Positions 27,686 through 37,800 are shown, numbered from the stretch's first letter. The stretch: 64,000 bases of DNA from Chitinophagaceae bacterium (GCA_016722465.1 JADKJC010000001.1:1488001-1552000); one strand, 5' to 3'. The notes: generated from the sequence alone by a model not told the origin. Numbers and translations: made by a program.

Positions 27686-28222
27686 ATGAGCCATGAAAAT
27701 GAAAAGAAGCAACGCAACGGGGTTGCAGTCAAAACGCTTTTGATCATCCGCCATGCAAAAAGCAGTTGGGAGATTGGTACCCTTAACGACTTTGAAAGGC
27801 CGTTAAATGAAAGGGGTAAAAAAGATGCACCTGCAATGGCCCATCGTTTAAAGGAAAGGAATATAACAATTGATGCATTTGTTGCCAGCCCGGCAAAAAG
27901 AGCAAAGAAAACAGCAGAATTATTTAACGAAGTATTTGACGGGAATAAGGAAGATATTGTGATTATTTCAAAACTTTACCATGCATCTACTGATACTTTT
28001 TTTGAAGTGGCCGAAGCACTTACTGATGATCTTAATACTGTTGCCATATTCTCCCACAACCCCGGTATCACTGAGTTTGTAAACCTGCTTACCAAAGAGG
28101 TGAGGCTTGACAACATGCCTACCTGCGGCATTTTTGCAATCCAATTAAATGATCCTTCCTGGAAAAATTTCAGGAAGGCAGACAAATCATTCCTCTTTTT
28201 TGATTACCCAAAAAATGCCTAG
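27686..28222 (+). CDS. SixA-like histidine phosphatase
   Basis: A 178-residue protein of the histidine phosphatase superfamily. The catalytic RHAKSSWE is near residue 22, the second arginine is in ASPAKRAKKT, and the acid/His end is FSHNPGITEF. SixA removes phosphate from phosphohistidine on phosphotransfer proteins, so a role in damping phosphorelays is plausible; small-molecule substrates are possible. It follows purF by 74 bases and overlaps the convergent transporter gene by four bases. Confidence 0.85.
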   Translation: MSHENEKKQRNGVAVKTLLIIRHAKSSWEIGTLNDFERPLNERGKKDAPAMAHRLKERNITIDAFVASPAKRAKKTAELFNEVFDGNKEDIVIISKLYHASTDTFFEVAEALTDDLNTVAIFSHNPGITEFVNLLTKEVRLDNMPTCGIFAIQLNDPSWKNFRKADKSFLFFDYPKNA

Positions 28223-29118
28223 GCGGTTCTTCTTTTAACTGTTTTATTGCACAGGTATACCCCTGCGAATATCAATACAGCAGCCAGTATTTTATAGGGC
28301 TCCAGTTGTTCTTTTAAAAAGATCATCGCAATAGCAGTAGCAAATACCGGTTGGATATAAATATATGTTCCGGCAACCGATGCCCCCAGTATTTTTATTC
28401 CATACACATTAAAAAGATATGCCAGGAATGTGCCGCAGATTGTAATCAGCCCGATACAGGTATATTCTACATTCCCAAATTGATTCCATTCAATGGATAC
28501 AAATTCCATCCATCCAAAAGGCAGTATCATTAATAATCCCCATGTAAATATCACCCTTATCACCTGCACAGGATTGTACTTCAGCATCAATGGTTTTACA
28601 AGGATAAAAAAAATGGTATAAGACACTGCATTGATCAATACGAATAGATCGCCCAGTAAAACAGCAGCGCCACTACCGGTACTTTGCCGTGAAGTAATTA
28701 AAACAACCGCTCCACAGATACCCAATGTAAGCCCGGCAATTTTGTAAACATTGATTCTTTCTCTTAATATCCACGCAGCTGCCATAGTAATTAAAATTGG
28801 TGTGGTAAGCATCAGCAATACTGCATGAATAGAGTAGGTAAGCGAAAGCCCTTTCAGAAAAAGCATTTGGTTGATGGCTATGCCTGTAAGGGCACATAAA
28901 ATAAATCTGGGTGCATCTTTATTGTCGATTTTTTTTTGAGAAGGTCTTATTAAATACAACAGCCAGAAGAGCAATACACTTACGCCCACCCGTATCACAT
29001 TCATACCAAATGGTTTCATAAAACCATTGCCGGTAAGATATTTTACAGCGCTCAGGTTAATAGCAAAAAAAAGATTGGTGCCCAACAGGCCGAAGTGTGC
29101 TTTCAGTTTATTGTCCAC
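28219..29118 (-). CDS. EamA (DMT) family transporter
   Basis: A 299-residue inner-membrane protein with about ten hydrophobic helices arranged as two EamA repeats (LTGIAINQMLFLKGLSLTYS in the first, SVAGTYIYIQPVFATAIAMIF in the second) and a basic C-terminus (NKTVKRRTA). Members export amino acids, nucleotides or other metabolites; the substrate cannot be deduced. The glycosyltransferase gene ends 30 bases upstream on the same strand. Confidence 0.87.
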   Translation of the reverse strand: MDNKLKAHFGLLGTNLFFAINLSAVKYLTGNGFMKPFGMNVIRVGVSVLLFWLLYLIRPSQKKIDNKDAPRFILCALTGIAINQMLFLKGLSLTYSIHAVLLMLTTPILITMAAAWILRERINVYKIAGLTLGICGAVVLITSRQSTGSGAAVLLGDLFVLINAVSYTIFFILVKPLMLKYNPVQVIRVIFTWGLLMILPFGWMEFVSIEWNQFGNVEYTCIGLITICGTFLAYLFNVYGIKILGASVAGTYIYIQPVFATAIAMIFLKEQLEPYKILAAVLIFAGVYLCNKTVKRRTA

Positions 29119-29148
29119 TTTAATAATTGAGTGGCAAAGTTGAATGCT

Positions 29149-30279
29149 TTAGATCGTTTCAGCAAATTGGCGGATGATATTCCTGTACAATTCCATATTG
29201 AAAGCCGGCATTTGATATGCAAATTGATCAGCCATGGCCATTGATTCCCTCAGCGAAAAATCTTCCTGTGCAGCTGTACAGAACAATTGTTTCGCTGATA
29301 AATAGGCAGCAAGGTATTCCTGTTCGGTTTGCCCAGGGGTTGGAACCAGCAATGCTTTTCTTCCAAGTTTCAGCAGATCCATGATGGTAGTATAACCGCT
29401 CCGGCTAATAATCAGCGAAGCGCTTTGCATAACTTTGCTTAAATCTGCTGCGCTAAGATGATTTTCGAAAGTAACCTTCCCTGAAAAACTACCTCTTTCC
29501 GGTAATTGAACTTTGTCTTTTTCATCTGGTAATCCTCTTACTAATAAAGCACTTCCATTGAAATCACTAAGCTGTGACATCAGCTTGTTTTCAAATATTG
29601 AACGTTGTGGTTCCGGGCCCGAAAGAATGATTAACAAGTCCACCGTATTTTCCGCAGTTTTTGCAGGTTCAAAACGTGACAAACAGCCTATGTACACTGC
29701 ATTTAGGGGTATTTTAGTATAGTGAGATAGCTCCCCGGAAATATTTATTTTTCCTTCATAGTCCGGAATCCAACATTGGGTATAATTTTTGATGTATTTT
29801 TTGTGGATTGTTGTAGCTATAACATCTGAAATTCGATTGCCGGTTTTAATGAATAACTGATGAGTGATGTAAACACAGGGAATGGATGGATGATACAAAC
29901 CAAAACGATTATCAGAAATAACAGCATCAATGCCTAGTTCTTTTATTACCTTATTAAGCCAGCGGTGTTCTTTTACAATAGTGGATAATATTTTAGGAAA
30001 CTGAATCAACAGCTTGAACCGGAACCACCGTTTATTTTTACTGTACTTAATGTTATACCCCTGCAGATTTATGAATTGCAGTTGCGGAAATTCCTGTTTC
30101 AACATTGTTTTAACAGGGCCATCAGCAGCAATAATGATCCTGAAAGGGTAGTTTTGAAGTTCTTTAATGACAGGGATGCACCGGGCAGCATGGCCCAGCC
30201 CCCAATCAAGGGGTGCTACCAAAATGGTTTTTGCAGTTTTATTTTTGTCATTTTCGGAAAAAAGCATAACAGCGAACAA
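29149..30279 (-). CDS. MurG-like glycosyltransferase
   Basis: A protein of about 372-376 residues; MLFSENDKN at 30267 is an alternative start. The N-terminus has the GT-B fold pattern ILVAPLDWGLGHAARCIPVIKEL, where MurG-type enzymes bind the acceptor. The C-terminal half has the UDP-sugar-binding region: LLIILSGPEPQRS, LSAADLSKVMQSASLIISRSGYTTIMDLLKLGRKALLVPTP. The sugar and acceptor are unknown; it is not MurG itself, as its peptidoglycan context is absent. It is a two-gene unit with the EamA transporter. Confidence 0.82.
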   Translation of the reverse strand: MFAVMLFSENDKNKTAKTILVAPLDWGLGHAARCIPVIKELQNYPFRIIIAADGPVKTMLKQEFPQLQFINLQGYNIKYSKNKRWFRFKLLIQFPKILSTIVKEHRWLNKVIKELGIDAVISDNRFGLYHPSIPCVYITHQLFIKTGNRISDVIATTIHKKYIKNYTQCWIPDYEGKINISGELSHYTKIPLNAVYIGCLSRFEPAKTAENTVDLLIILSGPEPQRSIFENKLMSQLSDFNGSALLVRGLPDEKDKVQLPERGSFSGKVTFENHLSAADLSKVMQSASLIISRSGYTTIMDLLKLGRKALLVPTPGQTEQEYLAAYLSAKQLFCTAAQEDFSLRESMAMADQFAYQMPAFNMELYRNIIRQFAETI

Positions 30280-30321
30280 TAAAAGTCAGTGAAAATAGTT
30301 TAATTTGTTAATTCATTTATT

Positions 30322-30447
30322 ATGCAACGTTTTTTTAAAATATCCTTATTGCTGATTTTGTTCGTATCAATCATTACAACCGGTTGCAGTTCCTTAAAGA
30401 AAGGACAATGCGGTTGCCCCAATAAAAAGGGAATGGTGGGATACTAA
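30322..30447 (+). CDS. Small lipoprotein, 41 residues
   Basis: A short gene in the space after the glycosyltransferase start. MQRFFKISLLLILFVSIITTGC is a lipoprotein signal ending at a lipobox Cys (TTGC), leaving a mature peptide of about 20 residues that ends CGCPNKKGMVGY. Three cysteines (one lipidated, two in CGC) and a basic patch are the only features. Similar tiny lipoproteins with a CGCPxKKGMVGY-type end are, as I recall, common in Chitinophagaceae. Function unknown. Confidence 0.7.
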   Translation: MQRFFKISLLLILFVSIITTGCSSLKKGQCGCPNKKGMVGY

Positions 30448-30480
30448 AGATCAGGCAGTAAAGTAAATCCAATTTGCAAA

Positions 30481-30729
30481 ATGAACAATATCAATCGAGA
30501 CCTGCTTGTGATGTTTAATCATGAATTAATGAGCCCACAAGCCATTGAACACCAGGTTGAAATGTTACATGAATTACTCTTTGATGTAGAACGCATGGAC
30601 AATCTTGCCCAGGCACATGAAGTAATTGATTTGAATAAGTACAAAGTATTCAATAAAAAAATGCTGGTGAAAAACATCATACGTGAACAAGAGTTGAAGC
30701 CATTTGTATTCCTTAACTGTAAGAATTGA
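30481..30729 (+). CDS. Hypothetical protein, 82 residues
   Basis: A small, mostly helical, soluble protein beginning MNNINRDLLVMFNHELMSP and ending PFVFLNCKN. No domain was recognised. It starts 33 bases after the tiny lipoprotein gene and may share its transcript. Coding is supported by a clean ATG, length and the absence of a better frame, but not by homology. Confidence 0.5.
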   Translation: MNNINRDLLVMFNHELMSPQAIEHQVEMLHELLFDVERMDNLAQAHEVIDLNKYKVFNKKMLVKNIIREQELKPFVFLNCKN

Positions 30730-30757
30730 TTTATTCCTCCTCACTAAAATAACATTA

Positions 30758-32023
30758 TTATGAAAGATGCCCCAGGGCATCTTTTAGCTTTTTAAGCATT
30801 TCATCAATTTCCTCTTTTTTACAGGTTCCTACACTTAGCCTGTACCAGGCACTTTCAGCAGATGCACCAAAAGCAGAAAAAGGAACTACCGCTAATTTTG
30901 CTTCATTTAATAAATAGGCAGTTACCTGTGTTTGTTTTTCCAGCTTTTCCCCTTCGCTTTTTGTCTTTCCAACAAGATCAACCTTTATTGTAAGATATAT
31001 TGCAGCCTGTGGAGCCACTGCATCCACCGCAAAGCCTGCTGCTTTCAACTTTATGAAGCCATCATATATCCTCGTAAGCCTTTCTGATATTTCTTTTTTA
31101 AAATGAACAAAGTATTGATCGATGGCTGCTGTTTGCTTTAAATAATGTGCGGTGGCATTTTGCTCTGCCATTGGGCTCCAGGCACCTACGTGACTGTTGA
31201 TTGCTTTCATTTTTGCAATCAAATGAGCTGGTCCCATGCTCCAGCCAACCCTTACCCCTGTAGCTGCAAAGGACTTACTGATGCCATCAATAAAGATGGT
31301 GTACTCTTTCATTTCAGGCCGCAGGCCAACAGGGTTATAGTGTTGTATATCTCCAAATGTGAGCGTCCAGTATATCTGGTCATACAGCAAGTACAGTTTC
31401 TTTTCGTCTGCAGTTCTCCGGTTATTTTCGGCAATCACTAAGTCACAAATCGCCTCCAGTTCTTCTTTTCTGAATGTGGTACCGGTCGGGTTCAGGGGAG
31501 AACACAATGCCAGCAATGAAGCGCCCTGCAAGTGAGGCCCTATTTCCGCAGCAGTGGGCATAAAGTTGTTTTCCAGCCTGGTTTCAATCATCACATGTTG
31601 CCCCTCTGTAAAATGCACATAGTGATTGTTATTCCAGCTTGGGACAGGATAAATTACTTTTTCTCCTTTGTTAACAATAGCCCTGTACGCAGCATATATC
31701 AATGGCCTGCCTCCTGCTGCAATCAAAATTTCATTTGTTTTATACTCCAAGCCTTCTCTTTGTGATAAAAATTGTGCTACTGCTGCTCTTAATTCTGCAA
31801 TACCATCTGCAGGAGGATAAGTAGTAAAATGATGATTGTATGCAGCAATGATTTCCTGCTGCAATTCAGCAGGTATAGGAAATACAGCACTGTCAAAATC
31901 ACCGATGGTAAAATTGTATATCTTATTGCCTTCTTTTATTTTATCTTTTATCTCGTTTCCAAGTTTTACAATTTCAGAGCCAATCAGTGTTTCTGCAAGC
32001 TGGCTTAGTTTATTCGAAGGCAT
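30758..32023 (-). CDS. PLP-dependent class I/II aminotransferase
   Basis: A 421-residue aspartate-aminotransferase-fold protein. Recognisable parts are YNFTIGDFDSAVFPIP, AAGGRPLIYAAYRAIV (cofactor phosphate pocket), CSPLNPTGT, YDQIYW and DGISKSFAATGVRVGW with the Schiff-base Lys. The substrate is not clear. It differs from the YbdL-like aminotransferase at 8107-9255. It is a single-gene unit with a promoter box 31 bases upstream of its ATG. Confidence 0.87.
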   Translation of the reverse strand: MPSNKLSQLAETLIGSEIVKLGNEIKDKIKEGNKIYNFTIGDFDSAVFPIPAELQQEIIAAYNHHFTTYPPADGIAELRAAVAQFLSQREGLEYKTNEILIAAGGRPLIYAAYRAIVNKGEKVIYPVPSWNNNHYVHFTEGQHVMIETRLENNFMPTAAEIGPHLQGASLLALCSPLNPTGTTFRKEELEAICDLVIAENNRRTADEKKLYLLYDQIYWTLTFGDIQHYNPVGLRPEMKEYTIFIDGISKSFAATGVRVGWSMGPAHLIAKMKAINSHVGAWSPMAEQNATAHYLKQTAAIDQYFVHFKKEISERLTRIYDGFIKLKAAGFAVDAVAPQAAIYLTIKVDLVGKTKSEGEKLEKQTQVTAYLLNEAKLAVVPFSAFGASAESAWYRLSVGTCKKEEIDEMLKKLKDALGHLS

Positions 32024-32053
32024 GTGCTGTTATTTTGATGATGCTGATAAATA

Positions 32054-32061
32054 CAAAAGTA
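32054..32061 (-). promoter_or_regulatory. -7 box of the aminotransferase gene
   Basis: On the minus strand TACTTTTG matches TAnnTTTG, 31 bases before the ATG at 32023. Confidence 0.45.
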
Positions 32062-32200
32062 AATGGTTTGTAACAAAGCTGTGAAAAATGCAGATCCGTA
32101 AACAAATATTTAGTTGTTTGTTAAAACAGTAAGCCTGGATTTACAACAGATATTTTTAATACTTTTATGCTAAACACTTATTACAGCTTAACATGCACTT

Positions 32201-34245
32201 ATGAAAAATTATGCCCTGTTTATTTTAGCCACTTTTATTTTATTTGCAACGCCCTGTGCGGCGCAGGTAAGCGATGATGATGAGTCCCTTGCTTACCGGT
32301 TAAAGAAAAAATATCCTGATGAATGGACTGCCTGTGTATCTGATGTAGAAGAATACGATTTCGAGATCAGTAAAGGTGACGGAAACGGACCGGTGGTTTC
32401 TGCTATCATGACTGAGCGGATACAGTTCATTTCTTTAAGGGAGGCTGCCATGGTTCAATATGGCGAGTATTATGATAAGTTTTCTTCTATCAGTAAATTT
32501 AAACAGTATTATAAAGTTGGTAATTCATTTTCATTGTACAAAGCAAAGCCGCTTGATAAGTCTGTTACCTCAAGTGATATTTTTTATGATGACAGCAGGG
32601 TAAAGTTTTTCAATATCGTTTTGCCAAAAATGGGATTGGGTGCAATGGTGGAAGTAGAAAAAAAGATCAACGATTCCAAGTATCTTACCCGGGTGATGTT
32701 TCATAGTGGCTATGCTGTCAGCGAAAAAACAATACGGCTTAAAGTTCCTTCCTGGCTGCAACTTGATATCAGAGAAATGAACTTTACCGGTAATAAAGTA
32801 GAAAAGAAACAGGAAACAGAAGGAAAGAAAACAGTGTACACTTTTACCATGAGGGACCTGCCACCAATACCTTCCGAAAAAAATGCAATACCAACTACTT
32901 ATAACTATCCTCACATCATTGTACTGGTAAAATCATTTGATGCAGACGGGCAACAACACAAAGGATTTGAAAATGTGGGCGACCTTTATAAATGGTACAA
33001 CCTGCTATACAAAAAGTGCGATAACCAAACCGCCTCTTTAAAAACAAAGGCAGCAGAATTAGTAAAGGGAAAGTCGACTGATATTGATAAAGTAAAATCA
33101 ATATATTACTGGGTACAGGACAATATACGTTACATCGCTTTTGAAGACGGTTATGCAGGTTTTGTACCGCAAACGGTACAGGATGTTTTTAAAAATAAAT
33201 ACGGCGACTGCAAGGGGATGGCCAACCTGCTGACAGAAATGCTCAAGCTTAACGGGTTTGACGCCCACCTTACCTGGATCGGCACCAAACATATTCCTTA
33301 TGATTATACCGTTCCTTCGTTATGTGTAGACAATCATTGCATTTCTACTTTATTCCTGGGCGGCAAAACTTATTTTTTAGATGCCACCGAAAAATATGGC
33401 CCGGCAGGTGAGTATGCTTACCGAATCCAGGGAAAAGAAGCATTGATTGAAAAAGGGGACCAATACCAGGTGATAAAAGTGCCGGTTGCAGACAAATCTC
33501 AAAACAAGATACTCACACAGGCTTCCTTCGTTTTGCAGGACAATATCCTGAAAGGTCATTTGAAAATTACATTGTCAGGAGAAGAACGTACAGGTTTTCA
33601 CCAGTACTTCCAGGGATTACCAGCTGACAGGAAAAAGGAGTTTTTACAAAAAATACTGGAGTTTGGTAACGACAACCTGGATGCTACCAACGTAAAAACA
33701 TCTGACCTTGCTAACCGGGAGTTACCGGTTGTAATAGAAGGAGATATTGATCTCAGCAACAATATCATCCGTGATGACAAAGAAGTGTATGCCGGCATTG
33801 ATTTCTTTCCAAGAAAACTCAGCTCCTTTACGCCCGATGAAAAAAGGGTAAATGGTTATGAGTTTAACAGTATCTACACCGCAGAAGATGAGATTGAATT
33901 GAATATACCCGGGTACAAAGTAAAAGACCTGCCCGAAACCATCAACCAGCAGGCAACCGATTATGGCTTTAATGGTTCGTACAGCCAGGCTGGCAGCAAG
34001 ATCGTTTTGAAAAAACAACTAACTATCAACACGGGTACGGTTAAAAAACTGATTTTGAAAACTGGAAGAGCTTCCTGAAAAAACTAAAGGAATTTAATAA
34101 CAATATTGTGGTGGTTGAAAAAGACCCCAACTATGTTGCCCCAAAAGAAGCACCGGTTGTTCCTGCCGCTGCAGTAAAACCTGCGGCTAAAACCACCCCG
34201 GCTAAATCAATCGCACCAGTAAAAAAAACCACCCCTAAACATTAA
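32201..34245 (+). CDS. DUF3857/transglutaminase protein, catalytic copy (3' frameshift)
   Basis: A secreted protein (signal peptide MKNYALFILATFILFATPCAAQ) with a DUF3857 domain (about residues 60-230) and a transglutaminase-like core (about 285-400). The triad is visible: Cys in YGDCKGMANLL, His in DNHCIS and Asp in YFLDATEKYG. As written the frame stops at 34078. One added A in the A6 run at 34043-34048 continues it to 34245 as TDFENWKSFLKKLKEFNNN and a tail rich in Lys, Ala, Pro and Thr. The joined form would be 681 residues. It is directly followed by a paralog. Substrate unknown; a peptide or cell-wall cross-link is possible. Confidence 0.83.
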
Positions 34246-34249
34246 ACCA

Positions 34250-36454
34250 ATGAAACCCTTAATCATAAAATTATTTGTTGTCATACTACTTTCTTTTGTA
34301 TTGTCTTCAGGCGATGCACAAACAATAAAAGAAGAGTTGGCAATAAAAATGCAGTCCAATATTGAATCTGTTTTTAAAGAATCGGATGCAGGTTTTAATA
34401 CCAACCAGGTGCCGGAAAAATGGAAAAGTTTTTCAGGTGTTATCATTGCACAAAAAACAAAATTCGTATTTGATAAAACACAAAGTGGCGATAAACTGAA
34501 TGTGTATGAAACCCTGCGCCGTAAAGTGCAGTTACTGGACAATGATGCGGTAAGCAGGTATTCAGAATTTTATTTTCGTACCGGCCATATTAATGATGGC
34601 TTTTCATTGCGGATATTAAAAGCAGATGGAACTGTTGACACCGTTTCTCTTTTAACGGCTGTGCTGGTGGAAGACAACGATGATGTGCCTGGTTATTTTA
34701 CACCCTATTTTGACAAGCAAAGCACCATTAAAGACAACTCAAAAAGTGTGAACGTTTACTACAAACTGGCTGTATCCAACCTTGAGCCGGGAGATATCAT
34801 TGATTATGCCTACACCGTTTTTAATGACAATGATGTAGCAAGGATGAATAACCTTGAATTTGATCCCATCTATTATTTATGCCACCGGGAGTACCCCGTA
34901 ATGAGCCAACAGTTTGAGATCAACACCGATGAAAAATCTTACGTGAACAGCAGGTCGCTGAACGGTGCACCGGAGTTTATTGAAGGCACAGCCGGTGGAT
35001 TCAGAACGTTTACATGGAAAGACAGTGACCGTGAAAAAATAAAAGATACCCGTTGGGTAAATGAATACATGGCGTTGCCCCTTGTAAAATTCCAGGTGAT
35101 TTATTCAAAAAATACCGATGCAGAAGAACTCTTTATCAGCGACAGGGGCGAATTAAAGAAATCAGTTACGCCGGAAGAGCTGGCAAAAAAAGTAAACCGT
35201 ATTTATGAAAAGATGGATGCCAGCGGCGGAAGAAAAGTTACACAGGACAACCTGATTGCCAACTATGCCACTTCTCTTTTAAATACCACGGAATATTATT
35301 TAAGGAAAACAGAAGCTTATGATGTGAGAGATGAAGACTTTATCAAACGGGTGTATTATATTCTAAGGCACAACAATGGCATTTATGGCAAGAGATTAAG
35401 CAGCCAGTATTTTGCTTATGTAATGCTGCAAAAATTAAAAAAGAAAGGTATTGCTGCCGACCTGGTAGTTACTACCAGCAACAGCACTACATTAATGAAA
35501 GATGTTATTTTTGGACAGGAGCTGCAATGGCTGGTAAAAGTAAAAGATAAATTTATTTTTAACTTTACACCCAATTCAAATCCCTATGATTTAAACGACG
35601 ACTTCCTGGGGAACGAAGCATTTACCATTACGCTTGGCAAAAGCCCGTCAGCAGCTCCCGTAACCCTGCCCTCCACAGCTATTGAAGATAATATAAATGC
35701 TTCTGTTGTTGAAGCAACACTGGATGATAAGTTTGAAATTGCAAGCGTGGTATCAACAGATGCACTAAAAGGAATTTTTAAAGATGATTACATAGGACCC
35801 GTATTGGCATATACCAATGCCTACGACATGGATCATTTAAATTATTATGGAGAAAGCGAAATTGACCAGTTATCTGAAAAACAACAGGACGAGGTACAGC
35901 GACTGATATTTGCAAGAAAGCAGGAATACAAAAAAAGAAAGCCCCTGTACATGAAATCAAGGCTGCAAAATGATTATGAAAATGTTGTTTCCTATGATAA
36001 TTTTAATTTGCTGTCTGATGGAAGAACATTTAACAAGCAGGAATTAAAATACAGTGAAACATTTACCCTTGGCGACCTTACCCGGAAGGCGGGAAAAAAT
36101 TACCTGGTAAGTGTGCCTGCATTAATGGGCGGTCAGTTACAGGTAAAACCGGAAGACCGCAAGCGTAATTACGATATCGATGTTCGTTATCCCCGGATGC
36201 TTACCTGGGAGATTAATTTTACCATTCCTGCCGGTTATACATTAAAAGGACTTGCAGACTTAAACCAACATGTAGATAACGAAGTTGGCTCCTTTACCAC
36301 CAGTGCTGTGATTGAAGGAAATATTTTAAAGTTGAATATTAAAAAGGTATACAAGCAGGCAAAAATCGGTAAAGACAATTTTAATAAAATGCTTGATTTT
36401 ATTGATGCTGCTTACAACTTCAGCCAGCGAAGGATCTTATTAAAAAAGAGTTGA
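34250..36454 (+). CDS. DUF3857 protein with degenerate transglutaminase core
   Basis: A 734-residue secreted protein (signal peptide ending SSGDAQ) in tandem with the gene before it, four bases apart. The DUF3857 part is present (YETLRRKVQLLDNDAVSRYSEF; NVYYKLAVSNLEPGDIIDYAY). Where the partner has YGDCKG this one has IYGKRLSSQYFAYVMLQKL, and the His and Asp positions read LQWLVKV and FIFNFTP. The triad is therefore gone. It may bind rather than cut the same ligand, or support the active copy. It ends at a bidirectional terminator. Confidence 0.83.
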   Translation: MKPLIIKLFVVILLSFVLSSGDAQTIKEELAIKMQSNIESVFKESDAGFNTNQVPEKWKSFSGVIIAQKTKFVFDKTQSGDKLNVYETLRRKVQLLDNDAVSRYSEFYFRTGHINDGFSLRILKADGTVDTVSLLTAVLVEDNDDVPGYFTPYFDKQSTIKDNSKSVNVYYKLAVSNLEPGDIIDYAYTVFNDNDVARMNNLEFDPIYYLCHREYPVMSQQFEINTDEKSYVNSRSLNGAPEFIEGTAGGFRTFTWKDSDREKIKDTRWVNEYMALPLVKFQVIYSKNTDAEELFISDRGELKKSVTPEELAKKVNRIYEKMDASGGRKVTQDNLIANYATSLLNTTEYYLRKTEAYDVRDEDFIKRVYYILRHNNGIYGKRLSSQYFAYVMLQKLKKKGIAADLVVTTSNSTTLMKDVIFGQELQWLVKVKDKFIFNFTPNSNPYDLNDDFLGNEAFTITLGKSPSAAPVTLPSTAIEDNINASVVEATLDDKFEIASVVSTDALKGIFKDDYIGPVLAYTNAYDMDHLNYYGESEIDQLSEKQQDEVQRLIFARKQEYKKRKPLYMKSRLQNDYENVVSYDNFNLLSDGRTFNKQELKYSETFTLGDLTRKAGKNYLVSVPALMGGQLQVKPEDRKRNYDIDVRYPRMLTWEINFTIPAGYTLKGLADLNQHVDNEVGSFTTSAVIEGNILKLNIKKVYKQAKIGKDNFNKMLDFIDAAYNFSQRRILLKKS

Positions 36455-36462
36455 TTAAAAAT

Positions 36463-36486
36463 TCCTGCACAAAAATTTGTGCAGGA
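36463..36486. terminator. Bidirectional terminator between the DUF3857 gene and msrB
   Basis: TCCTGCACAAA and TTTGTGCAGGA pair perfectly over 11 bases with an AA spacer. The gene pair is convergent; on the minus strand a T-run follows. Confidence 0.8.
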
Positions 36487-36492
36487 TTGGCT

Positions 36493-37050
36493 TTATTTGT
36501 TTTCAGCTTTAAACTCTTTCTCAGCATCCTTTGCTTTTTCAAAATCCAGGATTACAGAATTGATACAATAGCGTAAACCTGAAGGTGGCGGGCCATCCTC
36601 AAATACATGACCAAGGTGCGCTTTACAACGTCCGCACATTACTTCCGTCCGCTTCATGCCGTAAGCATTGTCCGGGGCATAAACAATGCTGCCTTTTGAA
36701 ATAGGCTCAAAAAAACTCGGCCAGCCACAACTGCTTTCAAACTTGCCATTGCTGGCAAACAATGGGTTTCCACAGGCTGCACAATAATAGGTACCCACTT
36801 CTTTATGCTTGTCGTACTTGCCGGTAAAAGGCCGTTCTGTTCCCTTTTCACGGGCTATTTCATAAACATCTTCCGGTAATAGTTTTCTCCATTCTGTATC
36901 GGCTAAATTTATTTTTGCACTATCAGAACGGGAATACACTGCATTGGTTCCTTTCGTTTCCATACTATCTTTTTTAGATTCCTTATTTTGGCTGTTACAA
37001 CTTAAAAAAATAATTGACAAAATTGCCGACATGAATATTGTTCGTTTCAT
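36493..37050 (-). CDS. msrB: Peptide-methionine (R)-S-oxide reductase, lipoprotein form
   Basis: A 185-residue MsrB. The signal region MKRTIFMSAILSIIFLSC has a lipobox Cys, so it is anchored in the envelope, facing the periplasm. The catalytic domain has the zinc pairs (YYCAACGNPL; VMCGRCKAHLGHVF), ESSCGWPSFF and the active end GLRYCINSV. It reduces oxidised methionine in proteins, repairing oxidative damage. The chain is of normal length with all key residues. It is a single gene on the minus strand. Confidence 0.94.
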   Translation of the reverse strand: MKRTIFMSAILSIIFLSCNSQNKESKKDSMETKGTNAVYSRSDSAKINLADTEWRKLLPEDVYEIAREKGTERPFTGKYDKHKEVGTYYCAACGNPLFASNGKFESSCGWPSFFEPISKGSIVYAPDNAYGMKRTEVMCGRCKAHLGHVFEDGPPPSGLRYCINSVILDFEKAKDAEKEFKAENK

Positions 37051-37160
37051 TTTTATAGTATTGACGGGCTTTAATACAACTCCTTACATACGTTTACCGA
37101 AATTGAATGGTTTTTCAACAGAAACTTAAAAATGTTAATGGATATTTAAAGTTCTACCGT

Positions 37161-37168
37161 TATATTTG
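37161..37168 (+). promoter_or_regulatory. -7 box of adk
   Basis: TATATTTG matches TAnnTTTG, 33 bases before the adk ATG at 37202. It supports that start over the open frame from 37166. Confidence 0.45.
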
Positions 37169-37201
37169 TTTCCTCACAAATACAACGGCTGTCAATCAAA
37201 T

Positions 37202-37777
37202 ATGTTCAATTTAATACTCTTTGGTCCTCCGGGAAGTGGTAAAGGTACGCAAAGCGAAAAGCTGATTGCAAAATACGGATTGAAACACCTTAGCACCGGC
37301 GACCTCCTCAGATCGGAAATAGCACAACAGACTCCACTTGGCATTGAAGCAAAAAAAATAATGGATAAGGGCCAGCTGGTACCCGATGAAGTAGTGATCG
37401 GCATGATCAGTTCTTCACTGGATGCCAACCCCGATGCAAAAGGGTTTTTATTTGATGGTTTTCCCCGTACAGCTGCACAGGCAGAGGCGTTGGATAAACT
37501 ACTGAAATTAAAGAAAACTGAAATTAAAGTAATGCTGGCGCTGGAAGTGGGTGAAGAGGAGTTGGTAAGGCGTTTATTAAAAAGAGGAGAAACCAGCAGC
37601 AGGAGTGATGATACCAATGAAACAGTGATCAGGGCAAGAATTGCTGTTTACCATAGCAAGACGACTGCTGTGGCGGAGTATTACAAATCGTTTGACAAAG
37701 CGGTGTACCTGAAAGGTGAAGGAACGGTGGATGAGATTTTTGAGAGGATCAGCGCCGAAATTGATACAAGATTATAA
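37202..37777 (+). CDS. adk: Adenylate kinase
   Basis: A 191-residue short-form adenylate kinase: ATP + AMP to 2 ADP. MFNLILFGPPGSGKGTQ at 37202 carries the P-loop; the AMP site is in HLSTGDLLRSEIAQ, the FDGFPRTAAQAEALD segment and the LVRRLLKRGETSSRSDD lid complete the signature. The lid is short and has no zinc ligands. A core gene, intact. It ends just before a terminator-like hairpin. Confidence 0.95.
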   Translation: MFNLILFGPPGSGKGTQSEKLIAKYGLKHLSTGDLLRSEIAQQTPLGIEAKKIMDKGQLVPDEVVIGMISSSLDANPDAKGFLFDGFPRTAAQAEALDKLLKLKKTEIKVMLALEVGEEELVRRLLKRGETSSRSDDTNETVIRARIAVYHSKTTAVAEYYKSFDKAVYLKGEGTVDEIFERISAEIDTRL

Positions 37778-37800
37778 ATTCACTCAATAATTTTCATAGA

